64,000 nt of DNA from Saccharothrix algeriensis (GTDB lineage: Bacteria; Actinomycetota; Actinomycetes; Mycobacteriales; Pseudonocardiaceae). Of the stretch, positions 8,523 to 15,948 are shown piece by piece. Each line of letters starts with the position of its first letter. Positions within the stretch are counted from its first letter, which is position 1. The notes under the pieces are model-generated. The model had not been told where the DNA came from. It made no database searches and was given only the letters and a program-made list of their open reading frames with translations. The position numbers and the translations under genes were made by a program. The stretch lies in the NCBI RefSeq assembly GCF_016907655.1, contig NZ_JAFBCL010000001.1, positions 3,258,001 to 3,322,000 on the forward strand. The letters are read 5' to 3'.

Positions 8523-9671
8523 ATGTCGCAAGCACGCCTGGCCGATGCCATCATCCGCCTGGAGAAGCACCGCAACCTCAACCTGCCGCTGCGCTCGCGG
8601 GACCTGCTCGGCAGGTTCCTGCTGCGCCTGCTGTGGAAGCGCCAGCTCAAGTGGCAGGTGGACTTCAACCTCGCGGTGCGCGACGCGGTCGACGCCCTCA
8701 GCCAGGGCGGCGGCAGCGCGGGCGGCGGCAGCGCGGGCGGGCGGGACGACGACCTGGCCGGCGAGGTGGAGAAGCTGCGCGCCGCCGACCAGAACATCAT
8801 GGCCGGCCTCAACCAGCGGCTGTACGCGGCGATCGGCGGCATCCGCACCGAGGTGACCGACCTGCGGCTGCGGCTGGTCGACCGGGAGACGGCGGCCGAC
8901 GACGTCGCGGACCGGCTGGACCGGATCGAGCGGCGGCTGGCCGAGCTGGACTCGGCCGCGCTGGACACCCGGCTGCGGCACGCGCAGCTCGACCTGTTCC
9001 TGGACCAGGCGCGGGCCACCGCGCCGCAGGTGGAGGTCACCGCCGCGCCGGACCGCTCGGCGGCGCTGGAGCTGCCGGTGGCGCACCTGCTCGACGGGCC
9101 GGTGGACCGCACGCGCACCGCGCGCGCCGCCCACCTGCCGGTGGTGCGGGCCGCGCACGGGCCGGTGCTGGACGTGGCGCCGGGCCGCGGCGAGTGGCTG
9201 GAGGTGCTGCGGTCGGCGGACGTGCCCGCGTCCGGCGCGTCGCCCAACCCGTTCGTCGTGAAGCACTGCGCCGAGCTGGGCCTGGCCGTGGCGGAGGCGG
9301 ACCCGCTGGACGTGCTGGCGCGCACCGACAAGCGGTCGCTGGGCGCGGTGACGGCGTTCCGGTTCGCCGAGCGGCGGGACGCGGCGGCGCTGTCCCGGTT
9401 CTTCGACCTGGCGGGCCAGGCCCTCAAGCCGGGCGGCGTGCTGCTGCTGGAGACCGTCGACCCGGACGGGCCGGGCATGGCCGACTTTCACGTCGACCCG
9501 TTCGCGCGCCGGCCGGTGCACCCGACGTTCCTGCGGTTCCTGGCCGAGGTCGCCGGGTTCTCCCGGGTCGAGGTCCGCCACCCCGAGGCCGGCCCGCTGG
9601 ACGGCGGGTCCGCGGCGTCGGGCGCGGACCCGGCGCGCGCCGGCCGGTACTACCTGCTCGCGTGGGTGTGA
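8523..9671 (+). CDS. SAM-dependent methyltransferase with N-terminal coiled coil
   Basis: 382 residues. The N-terminal part has an amphipathic start (MSQARLADAIIRLEKH), a Gly/Ser hinge with repeated GGGSAGG near residue 60, and a long charged helix with heptad character to about 170. The methyltransferase domain follows: the SAM-binding loop is VLDVAPGRGEWLEVLR, followed by the post-motif AVTAFRFAERRD and ALKPGGVLLLETVDPDG. Most relatives have LDLGCGRGEW, so AP replaces GC here. Proteins of this layout sit in O-antigen and S-layer glycan clusters, where some cap the chain. The next gene starts 3 bases after its stop. A possible -10 (TAGACT) lies at 8463-8468, so it may have its own promoter. 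Confidence 0.85.
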   Translation: MSQARLADAIIRLEKHRNLNLPLRSRDLLGRFLLRLLWKRQLKWQVDFNLAVRDAVDALSQGGGSAGGGSAGGRDDDLAGEVEKLRAADQNIMAGLNQRLYAAIGGIRTEVTDLRLRLVDRETAADDVADRLDRIERRLAELDSAALDTRLRHAQLDLFLDQARATAPQVEVTAAPDRSAALELPVAHLLDGPVDRTRTARAAHLPVVRAAHGPVLDVAPGRGEWLEVLRSADVPASGASPNPFVVKHCAELGLAVAEADPLDVLARTDKRSLGAVTAFRFAERRDAAALSRFFDLAGQALKPGGVLLLETVDPDGPGMADFHVDPFARRPVHPTFLRFLAEVAGFSRVEVRHPEAGPLDGGSAASGADPARAGRYYLLAWV

Positions 9672-9673
9672 CG

Positions 9674-12061
9674 ATGCGGGTCGGCATGTGGAGCCCCCTG
9701 CCGCCCGAGCGCAGCGGGATCGCGGACTACACCTACGAGCTGCTCGGGCCGCTGGCCGACGAGGTGGCCGTGACGGCGGTGACCCGCTCGGCGCGGGCCA
9801 CCGCGCCGGTGCCGCTGGTGGGCCCGGCCGAGGCGAGCGGGCTGCCGGTCTACCAGATGGGCAACCACGCGGGGGTCCACTCGTGGATCTACCGGCAGGC
9901 GCTGGCCGTGCCGGGCGTGGTCGTGCTGCACGACACCTCGCTGCTGGACTTCGCCCAGGGCTACCACGGCGGGCTGGGCTCGCCGGAGTTCTACGCGGAG
10001 GTCGCCTTCGCGCACGGCCCGATGTGGGGCGACCCGCAGGACCCGGCGCTGCTCGGCGGGTGGCCCGCGGTCGAGGCCGACGGGCCGCGGCACCTGGACG
10101 CGATGACGCTGACCATGGAGCGGCGGCTGGTGTCGGCCAGCCGCGGCGTCATCGTGCACGACCCGTACTCGGCCGACCGGCTGCGCGCGCGCTACCCCGG
10201 GCTGCCGGTGTCGGTGGTCAACTCCGGCGCGCCGGTCCGCGACGACGCCGACCGGGCCGCGGTGCGCTCCCGCTTCGGGTGGACCGACGACCACGTGGTG
10301 TTCGGCGTGTTCGGCGGCTTCAACCGGATCAAGCGCATCCTGGTCGTGGTGCTGGCGTTCGCGCAGGTCCGGCGGCGGTGGCCGAACGCCCGGCTGCTGA
10401 TCGCGGGGCACGTGGACTACCCGGACGTGCTGGCCGACGTGGAGCTGGCGCTGGAGCAGTACGGGCTGCGGCACTCGGTGCGCATGGAGCTGAGCCCGGC
10501 CAAGGGCGACTTCGAGCGGCTGATCGGCGCGACCGACGCGGTGGTGAACCTGCGCTGGCCGACGGCGGGCGAGACCAGCGCGGTGATGATGCGGGCGTTC
10601 GGCGCGGGCCGGCCGGTGATCACCAGCGACCTGCCGCAGAACCGGCACTACGACGAGGCGTTCTGCTGGCGCGTGCCGACCGAGCCGCGCGCCGAGGCCG
10701 AGGCCCTGGCGGCGCTGCTGGAGCGGGTCGTCACCGAGCCGGGGGTGGCGCGGACGGCGGGCGGGCTGGCCCGCGACTGGGTGGCCCGGGCCGCGTCCTG
10801 GCCGGAGGTCGCCCGCCAGTACCGGGAAGCGCTGGAGGCCGCCGCCGACGGGGCCCACGCGCCGGAGGCCGTCGACGGGCCCGCGCGCAAGCCGGTGGAG
10901 GTGGTCGAGCGCTCGGCGCCGGGGGTGAACCTGTTCGCCGACACGCGGGCCACGACCGGGCTGTCCGAGTCGTTCCGGCGGGCCGGCACGGCGCTGCTGG
11001 GCACCGACGTGGGCCTGACCTACACGGAGTTCAACTCGCGGGCGCCGGTGCGGACCGTCACGCCGCCGCGCGCGCTGACCGAGCTGCGGGGCGGCAAGGA
11101 CTACCCGGTCGACCTGTGGATGGTCAACCTCAACGAGTTCCAGCTGATCCCGGACGGCTCGCTCGACCGGTACACGATCGCGCTGTGGGCGTGGGAGCTG
11201 CCCGAGATCCTGGACTACACCCTGGTGCAGCTGCCCCGCCTGGACGAGCTGTGGGTGGTGTCGTCGTTCGTCGGCGACGCGTTCCGGACCGTCACCGACA
11301 TCCCGATCACCGTGGTGCCCAACGTGGTGCCCGAGGTCGACGCCGCGCCGGACCGGGCGCGGTTCGGGCTGGCGGAGGACGCGTTCGTGGTCCTGTTCAC
11401 GTTCAGCTCCTCCTCCAGCGACGCGCGGAAGAACCCGTGGGGCGTGATCGAGGCGTTCCGCCGGGCGTTCCCGCCGCACGAGCGCGGCGCCCGCGCGCAC
11501 CTGGTGATCAAGGCGGTCGACCTGGACATCTTCCCGCTGATGGCGACGGCGCTGGCGGACGCGGTGGCGGCCGTCGGCGGCACGCTCATCGCCGAGGACC
11601 TGACCCGGTCGGAGATGGACTCGCTGCTCGCGTCGTGCGACGTCTACGCCTCGCTGCACCGCTCCGAGGGCTACGGGCTCGGCATGGCCGAGGCGATGGT
11701 GCTCGGCAAGCCGGTGGTGGCCACCGGCTACGGCGGCAACACCGACTTCATGCCGCCCGGCGCGGCGGCGACCGTCGGGTACGACATCAGGCCGATCACC
11801 GCACGGGACCACCGGTACGACAACCGGTTCGCCGACTGGTACCGGCCCGGCCAGCTGTGGGCGGAACCGGACGTGGCGCAGGCCGCCGCCTGGCTGCGCA
11901 GGCTGGCCGACAGCCCGGGGCTGCGGGCGCGGATGGGCGCGCGGGCCCGGGAGGCGATCCGCGCGCACAGCGGCGAGGAGGCGGTCGGCGCGGTGATGCG
12001 CGACCGCGTGCACCGGATCTACCGCGAGGGCCTGCACCTCGGCGGCGTCCACCGCAAGTAG
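9674..12061 (+). CDS. Tandem two-domain GT4 glycosyltransferase
   Basis: 795 residues with two GT-B units. Unit one (about 1-390) starts MRVGMWSPLPPERSGIADYTYEL and has FGVFGGFNRIKRIL in the hinge; its would-be E-x7-E region reads GETSAVMMRAFGAG, with only one acid, so it may be altered or inactive. Unit two (about 415-795) has FSSSSSDARKNPWGVIEAF and the full SEGYGLGMAEAM acid pair, closely like the C-terminal half of the 811-residue enzyme upstream. ATG at 9674 is chosen over in-frame GTG codons just before it because it opens the conserved first strand. The gene follows the methyltransferase with 2 bases between and is ended by a strong hairpin. Confidence 0.88.
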   Translation: MRVGMWSPLPPERSGIADYTYELLGPLADEVAVTAVTRSARATAPVPLVGPAEASGLPVYQMGNHAGVHSWIYRQALAVPGVVVLHDTSLLDFAQGYHGGLGSPEFYAEVAFAHGPMWGDPQDPALLGGWPAVEADGPRHLDAMTLTMERRLVSASRGVIVHDPYSADRLRARYPGLPVSVVNSGAPVRDDADRAAVRSRFGWTDDHVVFGVFGGFNRIKRILVVVLAFAQVRRRWPNARLLIAGHVDYPDVLADVELALEQYGLRHSVRMELSPAKGDFERLIGATDAVVNLRWPTAGETSAVMMRAFGAGRPVITSDLPQNRHYDEAFCWRVPTEPRAEAEALAALLERVVTEPGVARTAGGLARDWVARAASWPEVARQYREALEAAADGAHAPEAVDGPARKPVEVVERSAPGVNLFADTRATTGLSESFRRAGTALLGTDVGLTYTEFNSRAPVRTVTPPRALTELRGGKDYPVDLWMVNLNEFQLIPDGSLDRYTIALWAWELPEILDYTLVQLPRLDELWVVSSFVGDAFRTVTDIPITVVPNVVPEVDAAPDRARFGLAEDAFVVLFTFSSSSSDARKNPWGVIEAFRRAFPPHERGARAHLVIKAVDLDIFPLMATALADAVAAVGGTLIAEDLTRSEMDSLLASCDVYASLHRSEGYGLGMAEAMVLGKPVVATGYGGNTDFMPPGAAATVGYDIRPITARDHRYDNRFADWYRPGQLWAEPDVAQAAAWLRRLADSPGLRARMGARAREAIRAHSGEEAVGAVMRDRVHRIYREGLHLGGVHRK

Positions 12062-12071
12062 TCGCACCTGG

Positions 12072-12107
12072 CGCGGGGGCGCCTCCCGTGAGGGGGGCGC
12101 CCCCGCG
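12072..12107 (+). terminator. Strong bidirectional hairpin after the glycosyltransferase operon
   Basis: A 12-bp perfect stem (12072-12083 with 12096-12107) continues inward through a T-G wobble and three G-C pairs to a GTGA loop, so about 16 bp in all. It starts 11 bases after the stop codon, between convergent genes. Confidence 0.8.
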
Positions 12108-12119
12108 TTCCCGGTCGAC

Positions 12120-12238
12120 GGCGTCCCGCGCACGGGCGAAGACGGCCCCGGATCAGCGGCGTCCCCGCACGGGCGAAGACGGCTCCCGGTCAGCGGCGTC
12201 CCGCGCACGGCGGCCCCGACCGGGCGGCCCCGACCGGG
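12120..12238. repeat. Imperfect 37-38 bp direct repeats plus a 14-bp doublet
   Basis: Units start at 12120, 12158 and 12195 and share GGCGTCC(C)CGCACGGGCGAAGACGGC in that spirit; the third copy is cut short after about 16 bases. It is followed by two copies of a 14-base unit (12211-12224 and 12225-12238). The array lies in the 225-base gap between convergent genes and encodes nothing evident. Confidence 0.75.
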
Positions 12239-12286
12239 CGGCGACGGGCGCGCCGGCGGCGGTCCGCCGGGCGCGGCGTCCCGCGC

Positions 12287-13171
12287 TCAGCCGTGCTCCA
12301 GCTCCACCAGGCGCGCTTCCAGCGCCGCCACCCGGCGGTGGGCCCGGCCGAGCCGGCCCTGCGCCTCGTGCAGCGCGCCCCGCAGCTCCTCCAGGTGCGC
12401 GGCGTCCTTGACCCGCGCCTCCTGCGCCTCGCGCACCGCGTCCTCCAGCCGCCGGATGTAGCCGATCTCGGCCACCCGCACCGCGTGCCGGTCGGCGAAC
12501 TCCGCCCGCACGTACTGGTCGAACACGTTCGCGGGCGCGGCGAGCACCGCCAGCGCCTCCGCGTCGTCGGCCGACGCGTAGAACCGGTTCAGCCCGTCGA
12601 ACAGCGCGCACCGGTAGCCCGCCGCGAGCATCAGCGGCTCCCAGCCCTCGTGCGCCGGGGTCGGCGAGCCGGGCGCGGTGGCCTCCACCACGACGACGCG
12701 CGGCCGGTGGCGCGCCCAGTCCGCGCCCTCCAGGACGGCCTGCTCGCCGCCCTCCACGTCGACCTTGAGGAAGTCGACCGGCCCGGGGTGCTCGTCGAGG
12801 ACGTCGGCGAGCGTGCGCACCTCGACCTCGACCTCCTCGACGGCCAGCTCCGCCCGGTAGGCGGCGGCGAGCGAGGCGTCCAGGGTGGACCAGCCGGACC
12901 GCTCCGGGACCAGGTGCAGCGTGGCGGAGCCGGCCCGCGCGCCGAGGGCGACGGCGAGCGTCACGTCCTGCGGCCTGGCCTCGCGCAGCCGGCGCGCCTG
13001 GTCCGGGATCGGCTCGACGTTGACGCCGCGCCAGCCCAGGTCGTAGAAGTGCTTGGTGACCGAGTCGTGGACCGCGTCGGCCGCGCCGACGTCCACGTAC
13101 CGGCCGGTGGTCCGCCCGTGGAACAGCCGGGCCAGCACGACGTCCTCGCCGTTCTGCGCGTAGGAGATCAC
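12287..13171 (-). CDS. FkbM family methyltransferase with C-terminal coiled coil
   Basis: 294 residues. [36 protein letters not shown] and [18 protein letters not shown] are the FkbM-type SAM-binding blocks; members methylate sugar hydroxyls or other small acceptors. Residues after about 235 form a charged helix ([24 protein letters not shown]) that looks like a coiled coil and may bind a partner, perhaps the coiled-coil methyltransferase on the other strand. GTG at 13171 is chosen because it overlaps the stop of the upstream dehydratase (GTGA), so the two are translationally coupled. The pair suggests methylation of the deoxyhexose made by the dehydratase; this is inferred from context. Confidence 0.85.
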   Translation of the reverse strand: MISYAQNGEDVVLARLFHGRTTGRYVDVGAADAVHDSVTKHFYDLGWRGVNVEPIPDQARRLREARPQDVTLAVALGARAGSATLHLVPERSGWSTLDASLAAAYRAELAVEEVEVEVRTLADVLDEHPGPVDFLKVDVEGGEQAVLEGADWARHRPRVVVVEATAPGSPTPAHEGWEPLMLAAGYRCALFDGLNRFYASADDAEALAVLAAPANVFDQYVRAEFADRHAVRVAEIGYIRRLEDAVREAQEARVKDAAHLEELRGALHEAQGRLGRAHRRVAALEARLVELEHG

Positions 13172-14157
13172 GACAGGCCGGCCTTGCGGGCTTCCGCCGC
13201 CAGGTCGCTGTCGACCATCATCGCGACCAGGCCCGCGAAGTCGACCTCCGGCTTCCAGCCGAGCTTCTCGCGCGCCTTGGAGGCGTCGCCGACCAGCAGG
13301 TCCACCTCGGCGGGGCGGAAGAACCTCGGGTCCTGGGTGACGTGGCGCTCCCAGTCCTCGATGCCCGCGTGGGCGAACGCGGCGGCCACGAAGTCGCGCA
13401 CCCGGTGCGTCCGGCCGGTCGCGATGACGTAGTCGTCCGGCTCGTCCTGCTGCAGCATCTGCCACATGGCCTGCACGTAGTCGCCGGCGAAGCCCCAGTC
13501 GCGGCGCGGCTCCAGGTCGCCGAGCACCAGCGAGTCCTGCAGGCCGAGCTTGATCCGCGCCACCGCGTTGGTGATCTTGCGGGTGACGAACTCCATCCCG
13601 CGGCGCGGCGACTCGTGGTTGAACAGGATGCCCGAGCAGGCGTACAGGCCGTAGCTGTCGCGGTAGTTGACCGTGATGTCGTGGCCGAACACCTTGGCCA
13701 CGCCGTAGGGCGAGCGCGGGTAGAACGGGGTGGTCTCGCGCTGCGGCGTCTCCCGGACCTTGCCGAACATCTCCGAGCTGGACGCCTGGTAGAACCGGAT
13801 CGGGTTGTCGGTGCTGCCGCCCGCCATGCGGATGGCCTCCAACATGCGCAGCACGCCCAGGCCGGTGACGTTCGACGTCAGCTCGGCCTGCTTGAAGCTC
13901 AGCGCCACGAAGGAGATGGCCGCGAGGTTGTACACCTCGTCCGGTTGCGTCTGCTCGACCGCGCCGATCAGGCTCGTCAGGTCCTGGAGGTCGGCGGAGA
14001 CCACCTCGACGAACGGCAGCTCCTGCTGCACCAGCTCCGCTCGCGGGTTGTGCTGGCCCTTGACCAGGCCGAAGACCTCGTAGCCCTTGCCGTGCAGGAG
14101 TTCGGCCAGGTACCGGCCGTCCTGCCCGGTGATACCGGTGATCAATGCACGCGCCAC
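13168..14157 (-). CDS. gmd: GDP-mannose 4,6-dehydratase
   Basis: 329 residues, the normal length for an extended SDR sugar dehydratase. [16 protein letters not shown] is the NAD(P) loop. [11 protein letters not shown] and [18 protein letters not shown] carry the catalytic Ser/Thr-Glu and Tyr-x3-Lys, and [29 protein letters not shown] is the GDP-sugar region. It converts GDP-D-mannose to GDP-4-keto-6-deoxymannose, the precursor of GDP-fucose, GDP-rhamnose or perosamine. No epimerase-reductase or aminotransferase lies nearby, so the final sugar is open. The GTG start at 14157 has TATCCT ending 6 bases upstream and no ribosome site, which suggests a leaderless transcript. Confidence 0.95.
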   Translation of the reverse strand: MARALITGITGQDGRYLAELLHGKGYEVFGLVKGQHNPRAELVQQELPFVEVVSADLQDLTSLIGAVEQTQPDEVYNLAAISFVALSFKQAELTSNVTGLGVLRMLEAIRMAGGSTDNPIRFYQASSSEMFGKVRETPQRETTPFYPRSPYGVAKVFGHDITVNYRDSYGLYACSGILFNHESPRRGMEFVTRKITNAVARIKLGLQDSLVLGDLEPRRDWGFAGDYVQAMWQMLQQDEPDDYVIATGRTHRVRDFVAAAFAHAGIEDWERHVTQDPRFFRPAEVDLLVGDASKAREKLGWKPEVDFAGLVAMMVDSDLAAEARKAGLS

Positions 14158-14535
14158 CGCGCAAGGATAGCCGCGGGGACGTGCCCGGCCTCACCCGATC
14201 CGGCAAGGCCGCCCCCGCCGGCGGTTGGTCCGGGCGATCACGGGCAACCCGTCGGCCGTGCGACGCGTCCTCCCCGATGACTTCCCGCCCCGACCGAGTG
14301 GAGACCCGGATGTGGCTTGCTGTGAGCCTGGTCACCTTGGGAGCGGTCGCATTTTCACTGCGCACCGTTCAGGTCCTGCGGTGCGCATCAAAAACACCCC
14401 GGGATCGCCGTTGCTTTGGCACAACGACTTCCACCTAGACCCTATGGGGGATTGTGCGGTTGCCGTACGATCCTTTTCGGGTCGCATGGGCGACCGGTAC
14501 CTGCTAGGGGACCTCACAACAGAGGTAGGTGCGTC
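14158..14535. other. Gene-poor divergent promoter region
   Basis: 378 bases between gmd (minus) and the small gene at 14536 (plus). Short open frames here lack the third-position GC of real genes. For the minus strand, TATCCT at 14164-14169 is a good -10 placed 6 bases from the gmd start. For the plus strand, TACGAT at 14466-14471 is a weaker -10 candidate followed by a 65-base leader. Base composition around 14380-14480 is distinctly less GC-rich than the surroundings, as expected for promoters. Confidence 0.5.
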
Positions 14536-14910
14536 ATGGATCTCGCACTGAGCAAGGTCATCGAGCTCCGCGAGAGCGGTTTCCAGTTCCTCCACCTGCG
14601 GGACGAGGGCGGGCAGCTCGACCGGATCATGGCCTTCAAGCAGCGCCGGGGCTTCATCGACTCGATCCTGTTCTGGTCCGAGACGGAGGCCCGCGCGGGG
14701 CGCCTGCCCGCGGTGCGGGACAGCACGCGGGCCGCGCAGGCGGTCTGGATCTACGAGGGCCCGCTCGTCGAGGCGGTCGACCGGCTGCTCGACCTGCCCG
14801 AGCCGGGCGCCCGCAACGCGCCGACGCTGATGAAGCGGACGGCCTCCGACCTGGCCGTCGTGACGACGCTGCCGTTCAAGCTGAAGCTGCCGCCGGGCGC
14901 CATCGCCTGA
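14536..14910 (+). CDS. Small conserved protein of unknown function
   Basis: 124 residues, no signal peptide and no membrane helix. The sequence is mixed alpha/beta: LHLRDEGGQLDRIMAFKQRRGFIDSILFWSE, then a stretch with VWIYEGPLVEAVDRLLDLP, and a short basic-hydrophobic end. ATG at 14536 is preceded by AGGTAGGTGCGTC, a usable ribosome site. Third positions are almost all G or C, so the frame is real. It stands alone, with its own promoter region and a terminator 20 bases after the stop. I do not recognise the family. Confidence 0.8.
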   Translation: MDLALSKVIELRESGFQFLHLRDEGGQLDRIMAFKQRRGFIDSILFWSETEARAGRLPAVRDSTRAAQAVWIYEGPLVEAVDRLLDLPEPGARNAPTLMKRTASDLAVVTTLPFKLKLPPGAIA

Positions 14911-14929
14911 CCTCCCCCGGCACCACCCC

Positions 14930-14953
14930 AGCCCCGCGCGAGTGCGCGGGGCT
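14930..14953 (+). terminator. Hairpin terminator
   Basis: A perfect 10-bp stem (14930-14939 with 14944-14953) closes a GAGT tetraloop, 20 bases after the stop codon at 14910. Confidence 0.8.
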
Positions 14954-15339
14954 CGTCCGCGTGATCACCCTCCGTGCCATTCTTCGGGCCCTTCCTCGCT
15001 TTCCGTGACGAGAATATGCACCCTTGTCGAGGCCCCGGATAATGTGCGACCAATACCCGCAATACCACCCGTGGCCGGGGCTATAACAATTGCCCATACA
15101 GTCGGGTTATGGGCGTCGCGGGCGCATCGAACCCGATTCGCGAGCGAGCGCCACCGGTTGTGCCCGGTTCTGCACGGCCCGTTTCGCCATCACCCGGCTC
15201 ACGCGCGCGGCGGCGGGGCCGACGGGCGGACGGGGGGCGGTCCCCGCCCGCGGCCGGCCGCCGCGTGACGCCCGGCGCGAGCCGCGTCGCCCCGCCCGGG
15301 GTGGGCGGCGGCCCCACCGGATCGGCGCCCTCGACCAGG

Positions 15340-15367
15340 AGCCGCCGCGCGCCGGCGCGCGGCGGCT
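15340..15367. repeat. Perfect 28-base palindrome
   Basis: Two 14-base arms (15340-15353 and 15354-15367) are exact reverse complements with no spacer, and consist only of G and C except at the ends. It could act as a terminator or a protein site; no adjacent gene makes the choice clear. Confidence 0.6.
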
Positions 15368-15732
15368 CGACCACGTGCGCGACCGCCCCGCAGGCGGGCG
15401 GTCCCAGGCCGCCGGATCACCGGGCCGCAGGACCCGACGGCACGACACGGCCGAGCCACCGGGCCGGGTGAAGAACTCCACCCGGAGGGATTGACCGGCT
15501 TGATCCGGAGGCCGAACCGCGAAAGTTTCCGCCCATGCACTTCACGGACGACCGGCCCGCGGGCCGCCCGCCCCGGCGACGGGGCCGCGCCGGGTCCGGC
15601 TAGCGCACCGGGCGCGGCGCCCGCGCGAGCGGGCAGCGCCCCCACGATCCGGAACGGTCCCGGCCCCCTCCCCCTCGGGCCGGGGCCGTTCCAACCCCCG
15701 TCCGCGAGGTCCGGTCGCGCTCCGCGGGCGGC

Positions 15733-15935
15733 GCGCCGCGACTCGGCACGACCGGTCCGAGCGTGCCCTTGAGCGCCGCGACTCGGCACGACCGGCTCGG
15801 TCCCGCCCCGCTCGCCCCGGCGACGCGCCACGGCCTCGCGCGACCGGTCCGGCCCCACCTCGCGCAACCAGCCCGGCTCCGCTCCACGCGACCGGCCTGG
15901 CTCCACCTCACGCGACCAACCCGGCTCCGTCCCGC
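15733..15935. repeat. Direct repeat pair and degenerate 24-27 bp tandem array
   Basis: A 23-base sequence (GCGCCGCGACTCGGCACGAC plus CGG) occurs at 15733-15755 and again at 15773-15795, a 40-base period. From about 15838 to 15935 four or five degenerate units of the type CGCGACCgGCCTGGCTCCAC follow each other. The array ends close to the stop codon of the ggt gene, on its downstream side. Confidence 0.75.
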
Positions 15936-15948
15936 GCGACCGCCGGGA

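Larger units (their letters stand above)
14954..15948. other. About 1 kb without a convincing gene
   Basis: Open frames cover this stretch on both strands, but none has a ribosome site with consistent codon bias or a recognisable protein. About 15,000-15,120 is relatively AT-rich (GAGAATATGC, ATAATG, CTATAAC), as in a promoter region. A perfect 28-base palindrome lies at 15340-15367, and degenerate repeats fill 15,733-15,935. It may hold a small RNA or decayed sequence; nothing here proves either. Confidence 0.4.

Noticed and set aside
14225..14551. 108-residue open frame upstream of the small conserved gene
   Set aside because: Codon third positions are not GC-biased, and the promoter and ribosome site of the next gene lie inside it.
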